Of a stretch of 64,000 nt of DNA, positions 42,102-50,020 are shown piece after piece. This stretch comes from Agromyces aureus (GTDB lineage Bacteria; Actinomycetota; Actinomycetes; Actinomycetales; Microbacteriaceae), in NCBI RefSeq assembly GCF_001660485.1, contig NZ_CP013979.1:2666001-2730000 (forward strand), given 5' to 3'. The first letter of the stretch is position 1; each line of letters opens with the position of its first letter. Made by a program: the position numbers and the translations under genes. The notes beneath the pieces are model-generated. The model saw only the letters and a list, made by a program, of their open reading frames with translations. It did no database searches and was not told the origin of the DNA.

Positions 42102-42665
42102 ATGACCGCTCGCAGCTCAGTCCTTTCCACCGCCGAGGTGCGGAGGCCTCTCGTCGCTTCTATGGCGGTCCGTGAGTTTGCTCGGGGCGGCTTCCATGGC
42201 ACGACAATCGCCGATGTGGCGAGGGAATCGAAGATCTCTCCGGCGTATGTTTTCAAGCTGTTCCCAAGTAAGGAGCGGCTCTTCGTCGCGGCACTCGATG
42301 ATTGCTTCGAGCAGATCGTCGCGGCTCTGAGCGCGGGAGCCGACTCGGCCCCGGCGCAGGACCCGGACTCGGTGCTGTTCGCAATGGGTTCCGCGTATGC
42401 GGAGTTGATCCAGGATCGCACCTTGCTCATGCTGCAAGTCCACGCGCAGTCCGTCGCAGACATTCCCGAGATCGGCGACGCACTCCGGGCGGGATTGGCG
42501 AAAGTAACCATGTTCGCGAAGACCCGGTCCGGCGGCAGTGACGATGCCGTCCAGCATTTCATCGCCTACGGGCAGCTCTGCCACTTGATCGTCACCGCCC
42601 GGATCGAAGAGGTCCCGGAAGCATGGGCGATGCTCCTGTCACGCGGCATCCGCCACCCCGCCTAG
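42102..42665 (+). CDS. TetR-family repressor of the MFS efflux operon
   Basis: 187 aa. The N-terminal HTH (SMAVREFARGGFHGTTIADV, SKISPAYVFKLFPSKERLF) is typical TetR; the C-terminal ligand domain is helical. It should bind the matching 20-bp palindromes before its own gene and before the microprotein/MFS genes, and release them on binding a drug-like ligand. The ATG at 42102 sits directly after the operator, so autoregulation is expected. Confidence 0.88.
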   Translation: MTARSSVLSTAEVRRPLVASMAVREFARGGFHGTTIADVARESKISPAYVFKLFPSKERLFVAALDDCFEQIVAALSAGADSAPAQDPDSVLFAMGSAYAELIQDRTLLMLQVHAQSVADIPEIGDALRAGLAKVTMFAKTRSGGSDDAVQHFIAYGQLCHLIVTARIEEVPEAWAMLLSRGIRHPA

Positions 42666-42705
42666 TCGCGTCCTGCCGTCCGTCCGTGTCTTTTCATGCC
42701 CGCAA

Positions 42706-42725
42706 GAGTGAGTGATCAATCACTC
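42706..42725. promoter_or_regulatory. TetR operator, site 2 (before the efflux operon)
   Basis: GAGTGA-G-TGATCA-A-TCACTC, 24 bases before the first microprotein gene. Same design as site 1. Confidence 0.78.
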
Positions 42726-42749
42726 GCTAACACGAGAAGGGAGAACGTC

Positions 42750-42833
42750 ATGAAGAACAACATCGTCATGCGCTGGGTAGCCCTCGCGCCTCTGGCACTC
42801 ATCGCAATCGCCATGTTCAGCCAGTGGTCCTAG
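42750..42833 (+). CDS. 27-aa single-span membrane microprotein
   Basis: ATG at 42750 after GAAGGGAG. The predicted peptide starts KNNIVMRWVALAPLALIA and ends MFSQWS: one hydrophobic helix with a basic N-terminus. First gene after the TetR operator in the efflux operon. Small helices of this kind often tune partner transporters; here the partner would be the MFS pump (inference). Confidence 0.6.
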   Translation: MKNNIVMRWVALAPLALIAIAMFSQWS

Positions 42834-42879
42834 CCCGCAACCGAACCACCACAGAACCAGCAACAGACAGGAAGCAGAC

Positions 42880-43014
42880 ATGAGCGAAACCACCATCGCA
42901 GCACCGCAGGCTCCAGACGACCGCACCCGACCCAGTCTCGAGAAGACAGCGTGGTGGGTCGTGTTCGGGGTTCTCGCGCTCAGCATCGTCGTGATGCTCG
43001 GCGCCTGGAACTAA
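42880..43014 (+). CDS. 44-aa single-span membrane microprotein
   Basis: ATG at 42880; ACAGGAAGCAG precedes it. Polar N-terminus (SETTIAAPQAPDDRTRPSL), then one helix WWVVFGVLALSIVVMLGAW at the very C-terminus, as in tail-anchored proteins. Second of two microproteins between the TetR operator and the MFS gene, 72 bp before the latter. Confidence 0.62.
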   Translation: MSETTIAAPQAPDDRTRPSLEKTAWWVVFGVLALSIVVMLGAWN

Positions 43015-43086
43015 ACACCCACCCGCTCACCTCTACCCGGGTGCCGGTCGTTCGGCCGGCACCCACCAATCGGAAGGAGCAACACC

Positions 43087-44529
43087 ATGACCACCCCCAC
43101 CACAACTCCGGTCGCCTCCGCGGCCGCATCCACTACCCGAAGCACCCGCCGCTGGCTCGCCTTGGGCTTCCTCGCCCTGGCCCAGTTCCTCGTCGTCCTT
43201 GACGCCTCCATCGTCAACATCGCCCTCCCCGTCCTCGGCGCCCAGCTCGGTATGGATACCGTGGCGCTGGCGTGGGTCATCACGGCGTACGTCCTGCCGT
43301 TCGGCGGCCTCCTGCTCCTAGGCGGACGGCTCGCAGACCGCTACGGACACCGCAAGCTCTTCCTGATCGGCACGATCGGCTTCGTCGCCGCATCCATGCT
43401 CGCCGGGCTCGCCGCGTCGAGTGGAATGCTCCTCGGCGCCCGAGCCGTCCAGGGAGCATCCGCAGCCCTCCTCGCGCCTGCGGCCCTCGCCCTCGTCACC
43501 CAGCTGTTTCCCGCCGCAGCCGACCGGACCAAGGCGCTCGGCATCTGGGGCGCGGTCGCCGGTATCGGCTCCGCGGCCGGCGTGCTGCTCGGTGGCGTCC
43601 TGACCGCAGCCATCGGCTGGCAGGCCGTGTTCTACGTCAACGTGCCCATCGGCATCCTCGTCGTCGCAGTTATCCCGACCCTCATCACCCGCGACCCGGC
43701 CAGCACGCCGTCGCGCCTCGACTACCCGGGAGCGGCGACCATCACCGGTTCCCTCGTCGCTGCCGTCGGCGCATTCAGCGCTGCCGAACAGGTCGGCTTC
43801 GCCAACCCCCTCACGATCGGCCTCCTCGCCCTGGCCATCATCCTCGGGATCTCGTTCGTGCTGATCGAGCGACGCACGGCGAACCCGCTCGTCCCCCTGA
43901 CGGTCTTCCGCAACCGCAACCTCACCGTCGGCAACCTCGCCATGCTGCTCCTCGGGGCCGCGATGGTCGCCCTCTTCTTCGCGCTCTCGGTCTACATGCA
44001 GGCCGTCCTGCACTACGACGCCCTCACCGCCGGACTCACCCAGCTCCCTCTCGCCGCCGCCCTTGTCGTCGTCGCCGGACTCGCCCCCAGCGTCGTCGCC
44101 AAGGTGGGATTGAAGGGCACCCTCATCGGTTCGCTCGTGGTCCTTGCCGCCGGCCTGGTCTGGCTGGCCGCCGCGCCCAGCGACGCGAGCTTCGCCATCC
44201 ACATTCTCGGACCGAGCATCGTGGTCGGTATCGGTCTCGGCGGCGCCTTCGTGACCGCAACGCAACTCGCCGTCGATGGCATCGAGGGCGGCGAAGCCGG
44301 CCTCGCGGGTGGGCTCATCAACACCAGCCAGCAGATCGGCGGCGCCCTGGGCCTCGCCATCCTCGCGTCCGTCGCCACCGCCCGCACCAGCGCCCTGGAA
44401 ACCGCCGGCATCCCCACCCCGGACGCGCTCACCTCCGGGTTCTCCTGGGTGTTCCTCGGAGCCGCCGCCTTCGCCCTCATCGGAGCCGCCATCGCGAGCC
44501 GCGCACACACCGCACGCCAGAGCCACTAA
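43087..44529 (+). CDS. DHA2-family MFS multidrug exporter (EmrB/QacA type)
   Basis: 480 aa with 14 membrane spans. AQFLVVLDASIVNIALPVLG in helix 1, motif A GGRLADRYGHRKLFLIG, and motif C AVAGIGSAAGVLLGGVLT are typical of proton-driven drug antiporters. GGAAGGAGC precedes the ATG. The operon is TetR, two microproteins, this pump, and a 120-aa membrane protein. It would export a hydrophobic or cationic toxic compound. Confidence 0.92.
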   Translation: MTTPTTTPVASAAASTTRSTRRWLALGFLALAQFLVVLDASIVNIALPVLGAQLGMDTVALAWVITAYVLPFGGLLLLGGRLADRYGHRKLFLIGTIGFVAASMLAGLAASSGMLLGARAVQGASAALLAPAALALVTQLFPAAADRTKALGIWGAVAGIGSAAGVLLGGVLTAAIGWQAVFYVNVPIGILVVAVIPTLITRDPASTPSRLDYPGAATITGSLVAAVGAFSAAEQVGFANPLTIGLLALAIILGISFVLIERRTANPLVPLTVFRNRNLTVGNLAMLLLGAAMVALFFALSVYMQAVLHYDALTAGLTQLPLAAALVVVAGLAPSVVAKVGLKGTLIGSLVVLAAGLVWLAAAPSDASFAIHILGPSIVVGIGLGGAFVTATQLAVDGIEGGEAGLAGGLINTSQQIGGALGLAILASVATARTSALETAGIPTPDALTSGFSWVFLGAAAFALIGAAIASRAHTARQSH

Positions 44530-44590
44530 CCGGACACGGCCACCGGTCGAGTCCAACACCTTCCGCACCCGCCACAGAAACGAGACCACG

Positions 44591-44953
44591 ATGACCACCC
44601 AGACGCCCGCAACGATCCCCGCCCCACGGCCGCAGAAACTCCGCCGAGCCCACCCCGCGATCACCATTTCCGCCTGGACCATCCCAGTCCTGGTCCTCGG
44701 GCAGTTCGCGCTCCTCTCCGTCGTACCCGTCGTCATCGCGCTCGTCGCCACCCTCCGGGACGCGCGCAGCCGGGCATTGCGCTGGTGGGTCGGCGCACTC
44801 GCACTGGTCTACGCCGCACCACTCCTGATTTGGGCGCTCAAGCCCGACCGGGCGGAGAGCCTCAGCAAAGACATCAGCCCGATCTTCGTGGCACTGATCG
44901 TCGCCGTCGCCACCGCGCTCCTCATCAAGATCTACACCCGCCGAAAGCGCTAA
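44591..44953 (+). CDS. Membrane protein downstream of the MFS pump
   Basis: 120 aa from the ATG at 44591, with a Pro/Thr-rich N-terminus and three to four spans (ISAWTIPVLVLGQFALLSVV, LRWWVGALALVYAAPLLIW, PIFVALIVAVATALLIKIY) and a basic end. It lies 61 bp after the pump and before a strong terminator, so it is the last gene of the efflux operon. Function unknown. Confidence 0.7.
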   Translation: MTTQTPATIPAPRPQKLRRAHPAITISAWTIPVLVLGQFALLSVVPVVIALVATLRDARSRALRWWVGALALVYAAPLLIWALKPDRAESLSKDISPIFVALIVAVATALLIKIYTRRKR

Positions 44954-45084
44954 CCACCAACCCTCAGGAAGACCGAAGCGAACGAGGCACACACGGTCGA
45001 CGTATCCAAGCCGAGGCCGCCCGGAGTCACCGAAACCGACCTCCCGAAACTGCATCAGTCAGGTAGCGCCGGGCTCAGAGCTCT

Positions 45085-45117
45085 CACTGCCCGCCCCAAG
45101 AAACGGGGCGGGAAGTG
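45085..45117 (+). terminator. Terminator of the MFS operon
   Basis: CACTG then CCCGCCCC, loop AAGAAAC, GGGGCGGG then AAGTG: an 8-bp GC stem extended by CACT/AGTG. There is no T-tract, as is common in actinobacteria. Confidence 0.7.
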
Positions 45118-45131
45118 AGCGTTAGGGGTCG

Positions 45132-45197
45132 CCCAGCGCGCCACTTTGAGTCGCAGGTTCGCTTAGGTCGTCACAGGACGGATCGTTGCGTAAGCGG
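45132..45197. repeat. Dispersed intergenic repeat, copy 1
   Basis: CGCCACTTTGAGTCGCAG and GGTCGTCACAGGACGG are shared in order with 53000-53062 (about 85% identity over some 60 bp). Both copies are intergenic; this one follows the MFS operon terminator. No hairpin or ORF explains it. Confidence 0.75.
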
Positions 45198-45221
45198 ATC
45201 CTTCTATGGCGCGAATTGTGA

Positions 45222-45566
45222 CTAGCTCGAGCGGGGAAGCTTCAGGCGCTCGTACTTCGAATCGAAGTAGGCGAGGCTTGTTCCGCCGCTGACTACTTCG
45301 CGGGCAAGCCGTAACTCGATGCTGGATTCGAGAGCGATTCCCATGTCGCTGATGCCGGCTGCTGCTGCGGCGTGGATCGCGGCGTCGAGCTCTTCCAGAT
45401 CGGGCGCCACCTCGTTCAGGGCTGCTTCAAAGTCGCCTCGGGATGCGTCGAACGATTCGAGGTCGCGCGCCACCGCAATGAGTTTCGCTTCGACGACCTC
45501 CCAAGCAGCATTGAGCCTCAGTCGGTTCGAATCATCCGCAGGCAACTGACGGTGCGCCCAGTTCAT
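45222..45566 (-). CDS. Helical hypothetical protein
   Basis: 114 aa (MNWAHRQLPADDSNRLRLNA start). Almost all helical, with Ala/Glu/Asp heptad-like stretches (EAALNEVAPDLEELDAAIHA). No membrane span, signal or known motif. It precedes nothing obvious on its strand; the next gene upstream is a tiny membrane protein. Confidence 0.55.
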   Translation of the reverse strand: MNWAHRQLPADDSNRLRLNAAWEVVEAKLIAVARDLESFDASRGDFEAALNEVAPDLEELDAAIHAAAAAGISDMGIALESSIELRLAREVVSGGTSLAYFDSKYERLKLPRSS

Positions 45567-45600
45567 CAAAGCCGAACTCCAAGCCGGTCAGCATCAAGGT

Positions 45601-45819
45601 CTAGCGGAGGTCCCTTGTCAGCCGGAGGCCGAATGGGTGGGGACCGGCGATGAACCAGACAAGCGTTGCGACGAACGGAAAGAATACGACGGCGAGGACC
45701 CAGACAACTCGCTCTAGGTCGCTGAGCTCCTTCGATCGGATGACTTGAACGATCGCGTAAACGACTGCAGCGATGTACGCCGCTGCAACGACGACGACGA
45801 TCAGCGAGAACGGATCCAT
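45601..45819 (-). CDS. PLDc_N-type small membrane protein
   Basis: 72 aa, two spans: LIVVVVAAAYIAAVVYAIVQ and VVWVLAVVFFPFVATLVWFI, then AGPHPFG. This is the phospholipase D N-terminal-like module that occurs alone in many actinobacteria. Thought to be a membrane helper or immunity-like protein; function unknown. Confidence 0.7.
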   Translation of the reverse strand: MDPFSLIVVVVAAAYIAAVVYAIVQVIRSKELSDLERVVWVLAVVFFPFVATLVWFIAGPHPFGLRLTRDLR

Positions 45820-45940
45820 GGGGTCAAAGTACTCGACTCGCGGCCGCCTGCGCTAAGCAATGGTCGACTTGAATTCCGCACGATCCGCGAGCCGCTCCGC
45901 CAGTGGTGACGGCTTGACATGCCGACGGGCGGTTGGTCGG

Positions 45941-46255
45941 ATGGAGCACGTGGAGATTGTGGCAGCTTGGCTAACTGTGATCGTCGGCGTCGGCCTGCTC
46001 ACTTGGTCCGTGTTGGTGGTCAGTCTCGCCAATACCGGAGCTAAATTGCCCTACTGGAGGAACGCCGAGCGAACTCCGGGCCGTTCGCTCGGACTGCGGG
46101 CAGCGGGCGTCGCTTTGGTGATCCTCGGTACCGGCGTGTTGTCGTCCACGCTGAGCTACTGGGCTGTCGCGGTCGTCCTCGCGGCCTTCATTCCGGGCAT
46201 CGCGCTTCTGATCTGGCACAACCAGGCTCTGTCCGGGCGCGATCAGACGCCGTGA
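45941..46255 (+). CDS. Small three-span membrane protein (copy 2)
   Basis: 104 aa, almost identical to the product of 41614-41919 (Ser to Thr, Arg to Lys, Met to Val changes) with three extra C-terminal residues because the stop is CAG here (GRDQTP ending). It lies inside the second 391-bp copy. Confidence 0.65.
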   Translation: MEHVEIVAAWLTVIVGVGLLTWSVLVVSLANTGAKLPYWRNAERTPGRSLGLRAAGVALVILGTGVLSSTLSYWAVAVVLAAFIPGIALLIWHNQALSGRDQTP

Positions 46256-46278
46256 CGTAGACGGAATTGTCCATCCGG

Positions 46279-46293
46279 CCCGCGGGCGGATCC
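46279..46293. repeat. Half copy of the GC-rich palindrome
   Basis: CCCGCGGGCGGATCC, the left half and centre of the 24-bp palindrome seen at 41952; the right half has diverged. Another half copy is CCCGCAGGCGGATC at 46663-46676. Confidence 0.55.
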
Positions 46294-46365
46294 TCCGCTG
46301 ACACACGCCGATCGCCGATGAGCTTCACGTCAGCCCGGTTGACGAGACGGCTAGTCTCCATCGGT

Positions 46366-46620
46366 ATGACCTCTCGTGCGAAGCGGATCGTCTCTATGGG
46401 ACTCGGTGGCTTCTCCATGGCGGCCGGTATCGCGATCCTCTATTGGCTCGCGGTCATCTTGACCGACCGCGGCTATGCCGTCGACAACGGCGTCGGATAC
46501 TCGACCCCACTCGACACCGTGATGCTTGTGAGCGGCCTGGCTCTTGTCCTCATTCCGATCTTGTTCGCTGCGCTCCTGTCCACGCGACGAGTTACCGAGC
46601 GACGACACGAGGAGCTCTAG
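46366..46620 (+). CDS. Small two-span membrane protein
   Basis: 84 aa from the ATG at 46366. GLGGFSMAAGIAILYWLAVI and MLVSGLALVLIPILFAALLS are membrane helices, joined by LTDRGYAVDNGVGYSTPLDT. No family recognised. It follows copy 2 of the duplication and is followed by a half palindrome. Confidence 0.55.
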   Translation: MTSRAKRIVSMGLGGFSMAAGIAILYWLAVILTDRGYAVDNGVGYSTPLDTVMLVSGLALVLIPILFAALLSTRRVTERRHEEL

Positions 46621-46677
46621 CTGCAGAGGTTCGCCATGCCAGTTTCGCCTCCGGCCTCACGGCCCGCAGGCGGATCG

Positions 46678-47148
46678 TCAGTGCATCGGCATGGCCCTGA
46701 TCGTGAACTCGTCGACACTGGGCTCGTATCGCAGAAACACATCGTCGAAATTGCCCTCATATGAGATCGTCACCGGCTTACGGAGCGATGCCCCCAGCCG
46801 CGCCACGACCTCGCAGATCGCGTCGAGCGCGACTTGATCCACGAGCTCGCGACGATCGATGTCGAACAGCACCTCGTCGCTGAGAAAGAAGTTCACCCGG
46901 ACCGTGGGAATCGGGTGCACGGTGAATGAGGCATCACGACGGTCTGGCTCGTCGATGTCACCAACCTCTAACGGTGCCCCGTCAGAAAGCCACGTCCCTG
47001 TCCAGCCGGAAAGAGCAAGCAGTCGCATAACTTCAGGCCAGTCGGACCAATTGGAGCCAAGGACCTGTCCGTCTGGCAGGTGGCCGTCAAGTTCGCCGAA
47101 CAACTCACTGAGATCTGTCAGGCGGACGGGGCTCTTCATGCTGCCCAT
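46678..47148 (-). CDS. Hypothetical protein (alpha/beta, SMI1-like or immunity-like)
   Basis: 156 aa; the start may be the third-codon-downstream ATG (MKSPV). Mixed pattern with NWSDWPEVMRLLALSGW, RVNFFLSDEVLFDIDRRELV and PVTISYEGNFDDVFLRYEP. No signal or span. This style of standalone soluble protein is frequent among polymorphic-toxin immunity families, but the assignment is only a guess. Confidence 0.5.
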   Translation of the reverse strand: MGSMKSPVRLTDLSELFGELDGHLPDGQVLGSNWSDWPEVMRLLALSGWTGTWLSDGAPLEVGDIDEPDRRDASFTVHPIPTVRVNFFLSDEVLFDIDRRELVDQVALDAICEVVARLGASLRKPVTISYEGNFDDVFLRYEPSVDEFTIRAMPMH

Positions 47149-47255
47149 TGTGATCGATTTCTCTTCTTAGCTCGACACGAACCCAGATCGACGCTTAGAC
47201 GGATCCGTTACAGCGACGTGGCCGCTGACGCAAGGGCGATTGATATGTTCAACCC

Positions 47256-47495
47256 ATGGGCGACGTAGCTAATCCTGTGATCCCGGTATGGTTCGACATC
47301 GTCTGGTCGGCGGCTGCCGTGATCGCGATTGCCCTGACGGTCGTTGCTCTGATCGTTCTTGCGCGGACGGCCAAACGCTTGCCCCTCAATCACGCACTGA
47401 TCTGGACGATGGTTGTTCTGTTCGTCCCAGTTCTCGGGCCGATCGCTTGGCTGGCGATCGGGAACCGGGCCATTTCGCCCGAATACAACAACTAG
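47256..47495 (+). CDS. PLDc_N-type small membrane protein
   Basis: 79 aa, two spans: IVWSAAAVIAIALTVVALIV and ALIWTMVVLFVPVLGPIAWL, ending AIGNRAI. Same module as the protein at 45601-45819 but only distantly similar. Function unknown. Confidence 0.68.
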   Translation: MGDVANPVIPVWFDIVWSAAAVIAIALTVVALIVLARTAKRLPLNHALIWTMVVLFVPVLGPIAWLAIGNRAISPEYNN

Positions 47496-47590
47496 TAGCC
47501 CGCGAGTCAGCTAGCGGCCAGCAGGCGCCCGGCGAGGGATCCCGAACGGGCCACTGCGGTGCGGTCACTGCGAGGCGTACGCTCTCGCTC

Positions 47591-47773
47591 ATGACCACGT
47601 ACGAACCCGCGGAACTCGCTCGAGAGCTCGGATACATCGATGAGGATCGACCGGGGAAGGTGGTGCGCGATTACCTCCGCGCCAAGTACGCGGATCACGC
47701 GAAGAACCAGCGGTGGGTGCTGGACGAAGCTCAGGCAGCCGACGTTCGCGCAAACATCCCGCGGAAGCGATAG
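47591..47773 (+). CDS. 60-aa DNA-binding-like small protein
   Basis: ATG at 47591. PAELARELGYIDEDRPGKVV then RDYLRAKYADHAKNQRWVLD has the feel of a small winged or MerR-like HTH domain, here without further domains. Its TAG is immediately followed by the ATG of the DUF4304-like gene, so the pair is coupled. A regulator or antitoxin-like role is possible (inference). Confidence 0.55.
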   Translation: MTTYEPAELARELGYIDEDRPGKVVRDYLRAKYADHAKNQRWVLDEAQAADVRANIPRKR

Positions 47774-48208
47774 ATGGCAACGGCGCAAGAACAGCTCAAG
47801 GCACTGTTGCGCGAGGAGCTGGCTCCTCGACTCAGGGCCGAGGGGCTGACCGGAACCGAACGGTCGTTCACTGTGCCGAGCCGCGAGTTCTTCGCGCAAC
47901 TTGGCATTCAGTCGTCGGTCTCGAGCACCAGCGAAATCGTGAAGTTCACGGTGAACGCGCAGGTCATCAGGAAGGCCAGTTGGGAGGCGGCGCGTCAGGA
48001 TCGTGCAAGGCTTCCTGCGAAACCAAGTCCCAACGCCCGCTATTCCGTGGAGGGGAGCTGGGATGAACGCGTCGGCTTACTCATGGGGACAACCGACCGG
48101 TGGTGGACCCTGGGCGCGAACGGCGCCAACCGGGGCGAGATCGCCTCAGATGTAATCCACGCGGTGATTGACTTCGCGCTTCCCTCGATCCGAGAACGCA
48201 TGGCTTGA
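47774..48208 (+). CDS. DUF4304-like protein
   Basis: 144 aa. QLKALLREELAPRLRAEGLT then RSFTVPSREFFAQLGIQSS and WWTLGANGANRGEIASDVI follow the DUF4304 pattern, a family of standalone proteins often near toxin/immunity or plasmid genes. No catalytic motif known. It starts directly after the stop of the 60-aa gene. Confidence 0.62.
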   Translation: MATAQEQLKALLREELAPRLRAEGLTGTERSFTVPSREFFAQLGIQSSVSSTSEIVKFTVNAQVIRKASWEAARQDRARLPAKPSPNARYSVEGSWDERVGLLMGTTDRWWTLGANGANRGEIASDVIHAVIDFALPSIRERMA

Positions 48209-48451
48209 GCGTGCGAGTGATCATTTAGGCAAGGTTTGGGTGATGGTATTTGCGGCAGCATCGGCCGGCGCAAAGCTCGCCAGCGATCAGCGGTTGACGA
48301 TCCTTCAGCGGGCCACCCGGCCCGATGGGCGTTGAGGGATATTTCGGGCACACGAATGCGCCTGAATGGGTCGGCGCGGACGGGGCAGCCCACAAGTGAC
48401 GTGCCCCGTCCGCTCACCGCACCGAGTGCGCGGGCGTTGTCTTGGCTCGGA

Positions 48452-49060
48452 TCAGCTAGCCCCGAGCAGGTCGCGCATTTGTTGGATCTCGGCAGTTTGG
48501 TCGTCGATGATCTTCTCAGCGAGCGTGATCGCGTCCGGGTTCTGCCCTTCCGTGACCTGGGTTTCGGCCATGTCGATGGCGCCCTCGTGATGGATGATCA
48601 TCTGTTCGAGGAAGAGCGTCGATGCTTCTTCGCCTGTCGCGGATTCAAGGGCCGCCATGTCGTCTTCGGACATCATCATCTCGTCGTGGTCCATGCCGTC
48701 CATTCCAGTTGGGTCCATCGGCTGGCCCCAGTCGTCGAGCCATTGCGTCATGGCGTCGATCTCGGGCTGTTGGGCGTCTTTGATGGTCTGTGCGAGCTCG
48801 GCGACGTCGGGATCGACGTCGTCCTTTTCGAGCAGCACATCGGACATCTCGATGGCTTGCTGGTGGTGGACGATCATGCTCATGGCGAACGCGACATCTG
48901 CGTCATTGAAATCGGCGGCCGGGTCGCTGTCGGACGTCGCGGATGGCGAGCCATGGTCCATGCCGGACATTTCACCTGACGAGCCGGTGCTGGTGCAGCC
49001 GGCGAGAAGGATGGTGGCCATGAGCCCAATGGCGGGGAGCGCCGTAGTGCGGAGTTTCAT
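48452..49060 (-). CDS. DUF305 lipoprotein (copper-associated, His/Met-rich)
   Basis: 202 aa. LLAGCTST is a lipobox. The DUF305 fold follows with two ferritin-like histidine motifs: MIVHHQQAIEMSDVLL and MIIHHEGAIDMAETQV, and the Met/Asp-rich centre DPTGMDGMDHDEMMMSEDDM. Such proteins are secreted, bind copper or silver, and accompany CsoR/CopA genes. It is the distal gene of the copper block on this strand. Confidence 0.88.
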   Translation of the reverse strand: MKLRTTALPAIGLMATILLAGCTSTGSSGEMSGMDHGSPSATSDSDPAADFNDADVAFAMSMIVHHQQAIEMSDVLLEKDDVDPDVAELAQTIKDAQQPEIDAMTQWLDDWGQPMDPTGMDGMDHDEMMMSEDDMAALESATGEEASTLFLEQMIIHHEGAIDMAETQVTEGQNPDAITLAEKIIDDQTAEIQQMRDLLGAS

Positions 49061-49157
49061 GAGAATTCTCTCTATTCGAATCTGTCGACGATGAACCGTT
49101 CGAGCGCGAGGGCCAAACGGCAATGCGTGGTGTGGGGCGCCGTGTCGGGCGCACTTC

Positions 49158-49622
49158 TCACGTACGACTGATTGAGAGAGCTATCAGCGATGGAGGGCTG
49201 GGTTGAGCCGGCGCTGAAAGGAAGACCCCGAGGAAGCGGATCGGTCGGAGCATCCAGGCGCCTCGGTGAACCTGTGCAGCTGCGAGCAGCGTCAGGGCGG
49301 CGACCAGCAGGGCAAGCAGGCACGCCATGGTGAGCATTCCATGCTCCTGCTCACATGCGGGGCCGCAGGCCGCCGATGTCGTCGCCGATGCTGACGCCGA
49401 CGGATCATGGCTTGCAGCGTTCGTGGCGCCTTCATGGTGGCTCTCGTCACTGGCAGCAACGACGGCGATGGTGTGGTGGGTAGCGGCACTTGGCTGGCTG
49501 GCTGCGCCCGAGAGGACGTGCATGGCCAGGAGGCCGATCAGAACGCTCGGGACCGCAAGAGCGATGAGGAGCAGGCGCAATCGTCCGTCAGTACTGGCCG
49601 CGAGGCGCAGGTGCATCAGCAT
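49158..49622 (-). CDS. DUF6153-like small membrane protein
   Basis: 154 aa: a first span LLLIALAVPSVLIGLLAMHV, a His/Ala/Ser-rich outer loop with SHHEGATNAASHD and two cysteines (CGPACEQEHG), a second span, and the tail SPPSLIALSISRT. Copper loci of actinobacteria often contain this type; the loop could bind metal (inference). It sits between csoR and the DUF305 gene. Confidence 0.65.
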   Translation of the reverse strand: MLMHLRLAASTDGRLRLLLIALAVPSVLIGLLAMHVLSGAASQPSAATHHTIAVVAASDESHHEGATNAASHDPSASASATTSAACGPACEQEHGMLTMACLLALLVAALTLLAAAQVHRGAWMLRPIRFLGVFLSAPAQPSPPSLIALSISRT

Positions 49623-49685
49623 GGTCGTCTCCAGGGGATTCCCGTCGAGGCTAGTTGGCTCGCCGGCGCGAGGTCGCAGCGATTC

Positions 49686-49994
49686 TCAGGATCGCACCAA
49701 CCGGGCGATGGCCTCGGAGGCTTCCTTGATCTTCTCGTCGGCTTCGACGCCGCCCCGCACAGCCGCGTCGACGACGCAGTGCTTGAGGTGGTCATCCAGG
49801 AGGCCGAGCGCGACTGACTCGAGCGCCGAGGTGAGTGCGGAGATCTGGGTCAGGATGTCGATGCAGTACTTCTCCTCATCGACCATCCGGTGGATCCCGC
49901 GGGTCTGGCCTTCGATGCGGCGCAGCCGGGCCAGGTACTTGTCCTTGTCGGTGATGTACCCATGCGACTCGTGGGTGTGGGAGGTGTCAGTCAT
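49686..49994 (-). CDS. csoR: CsoR copper-sensing repressor
   Basis: 102 aa, all-helical CsoR/FrmR fold: YLARLRRIEGQTRGIHRMV is the DNA-facing helix. The Cu(I) ligands Cys (EKYCIDIL), His and Cys (DDHLKHCV) are present in the C-H-C pattern. It releases operators on Cu(I) binding. Candidate boxes lie before copZ at 52867-52914. It is downstream of copB by 26 bp, so the operon is autoregulated. Confidence 0.92.
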   Translation of the reverse strand: MTDTSHTHESHGYITDKDKYLARLRRIEGQTRGIHRMVDEEKYCIDILTQISALTSALESVALGLLDDHLKHCVVDAAVRGGVEADEKIKEASEAIARLVRS

Positions 49995-50020
49995 GATGTG
50001 CTCATCTCGGTGAGGTGCGG

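Larger units (their letters stand above)
45903..46293. repeat. 391-bp direct duplication, copy 2
   Basis: Partner of 41576-41966 in the same orientation. The region between the two copies (about 3.9 kb) holds the TetR/MFS operon and two small genes and could be deleted by homologous recombination. Confidence 0.9.

Noticed and set aside
43318..44751. 480-codon minus-strand reading over the MFS gene
   Set aside because: Gly/Asp/Glu-rich shadow of a 14-span transporter, no ribosome-binding site.
39460..46676. Integron cassette array with attC sites
   Set aside because: Genes lie on both strands, no integron integrase is visible, and the palindromes lack the GTTRRRY core of attC sites.
48209..48451. 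Possible small gene between the DUF4304-like and DUF305 genes
   Set aside because: No reading with start signal and coding composition; treated as convergent intergenic sequence.
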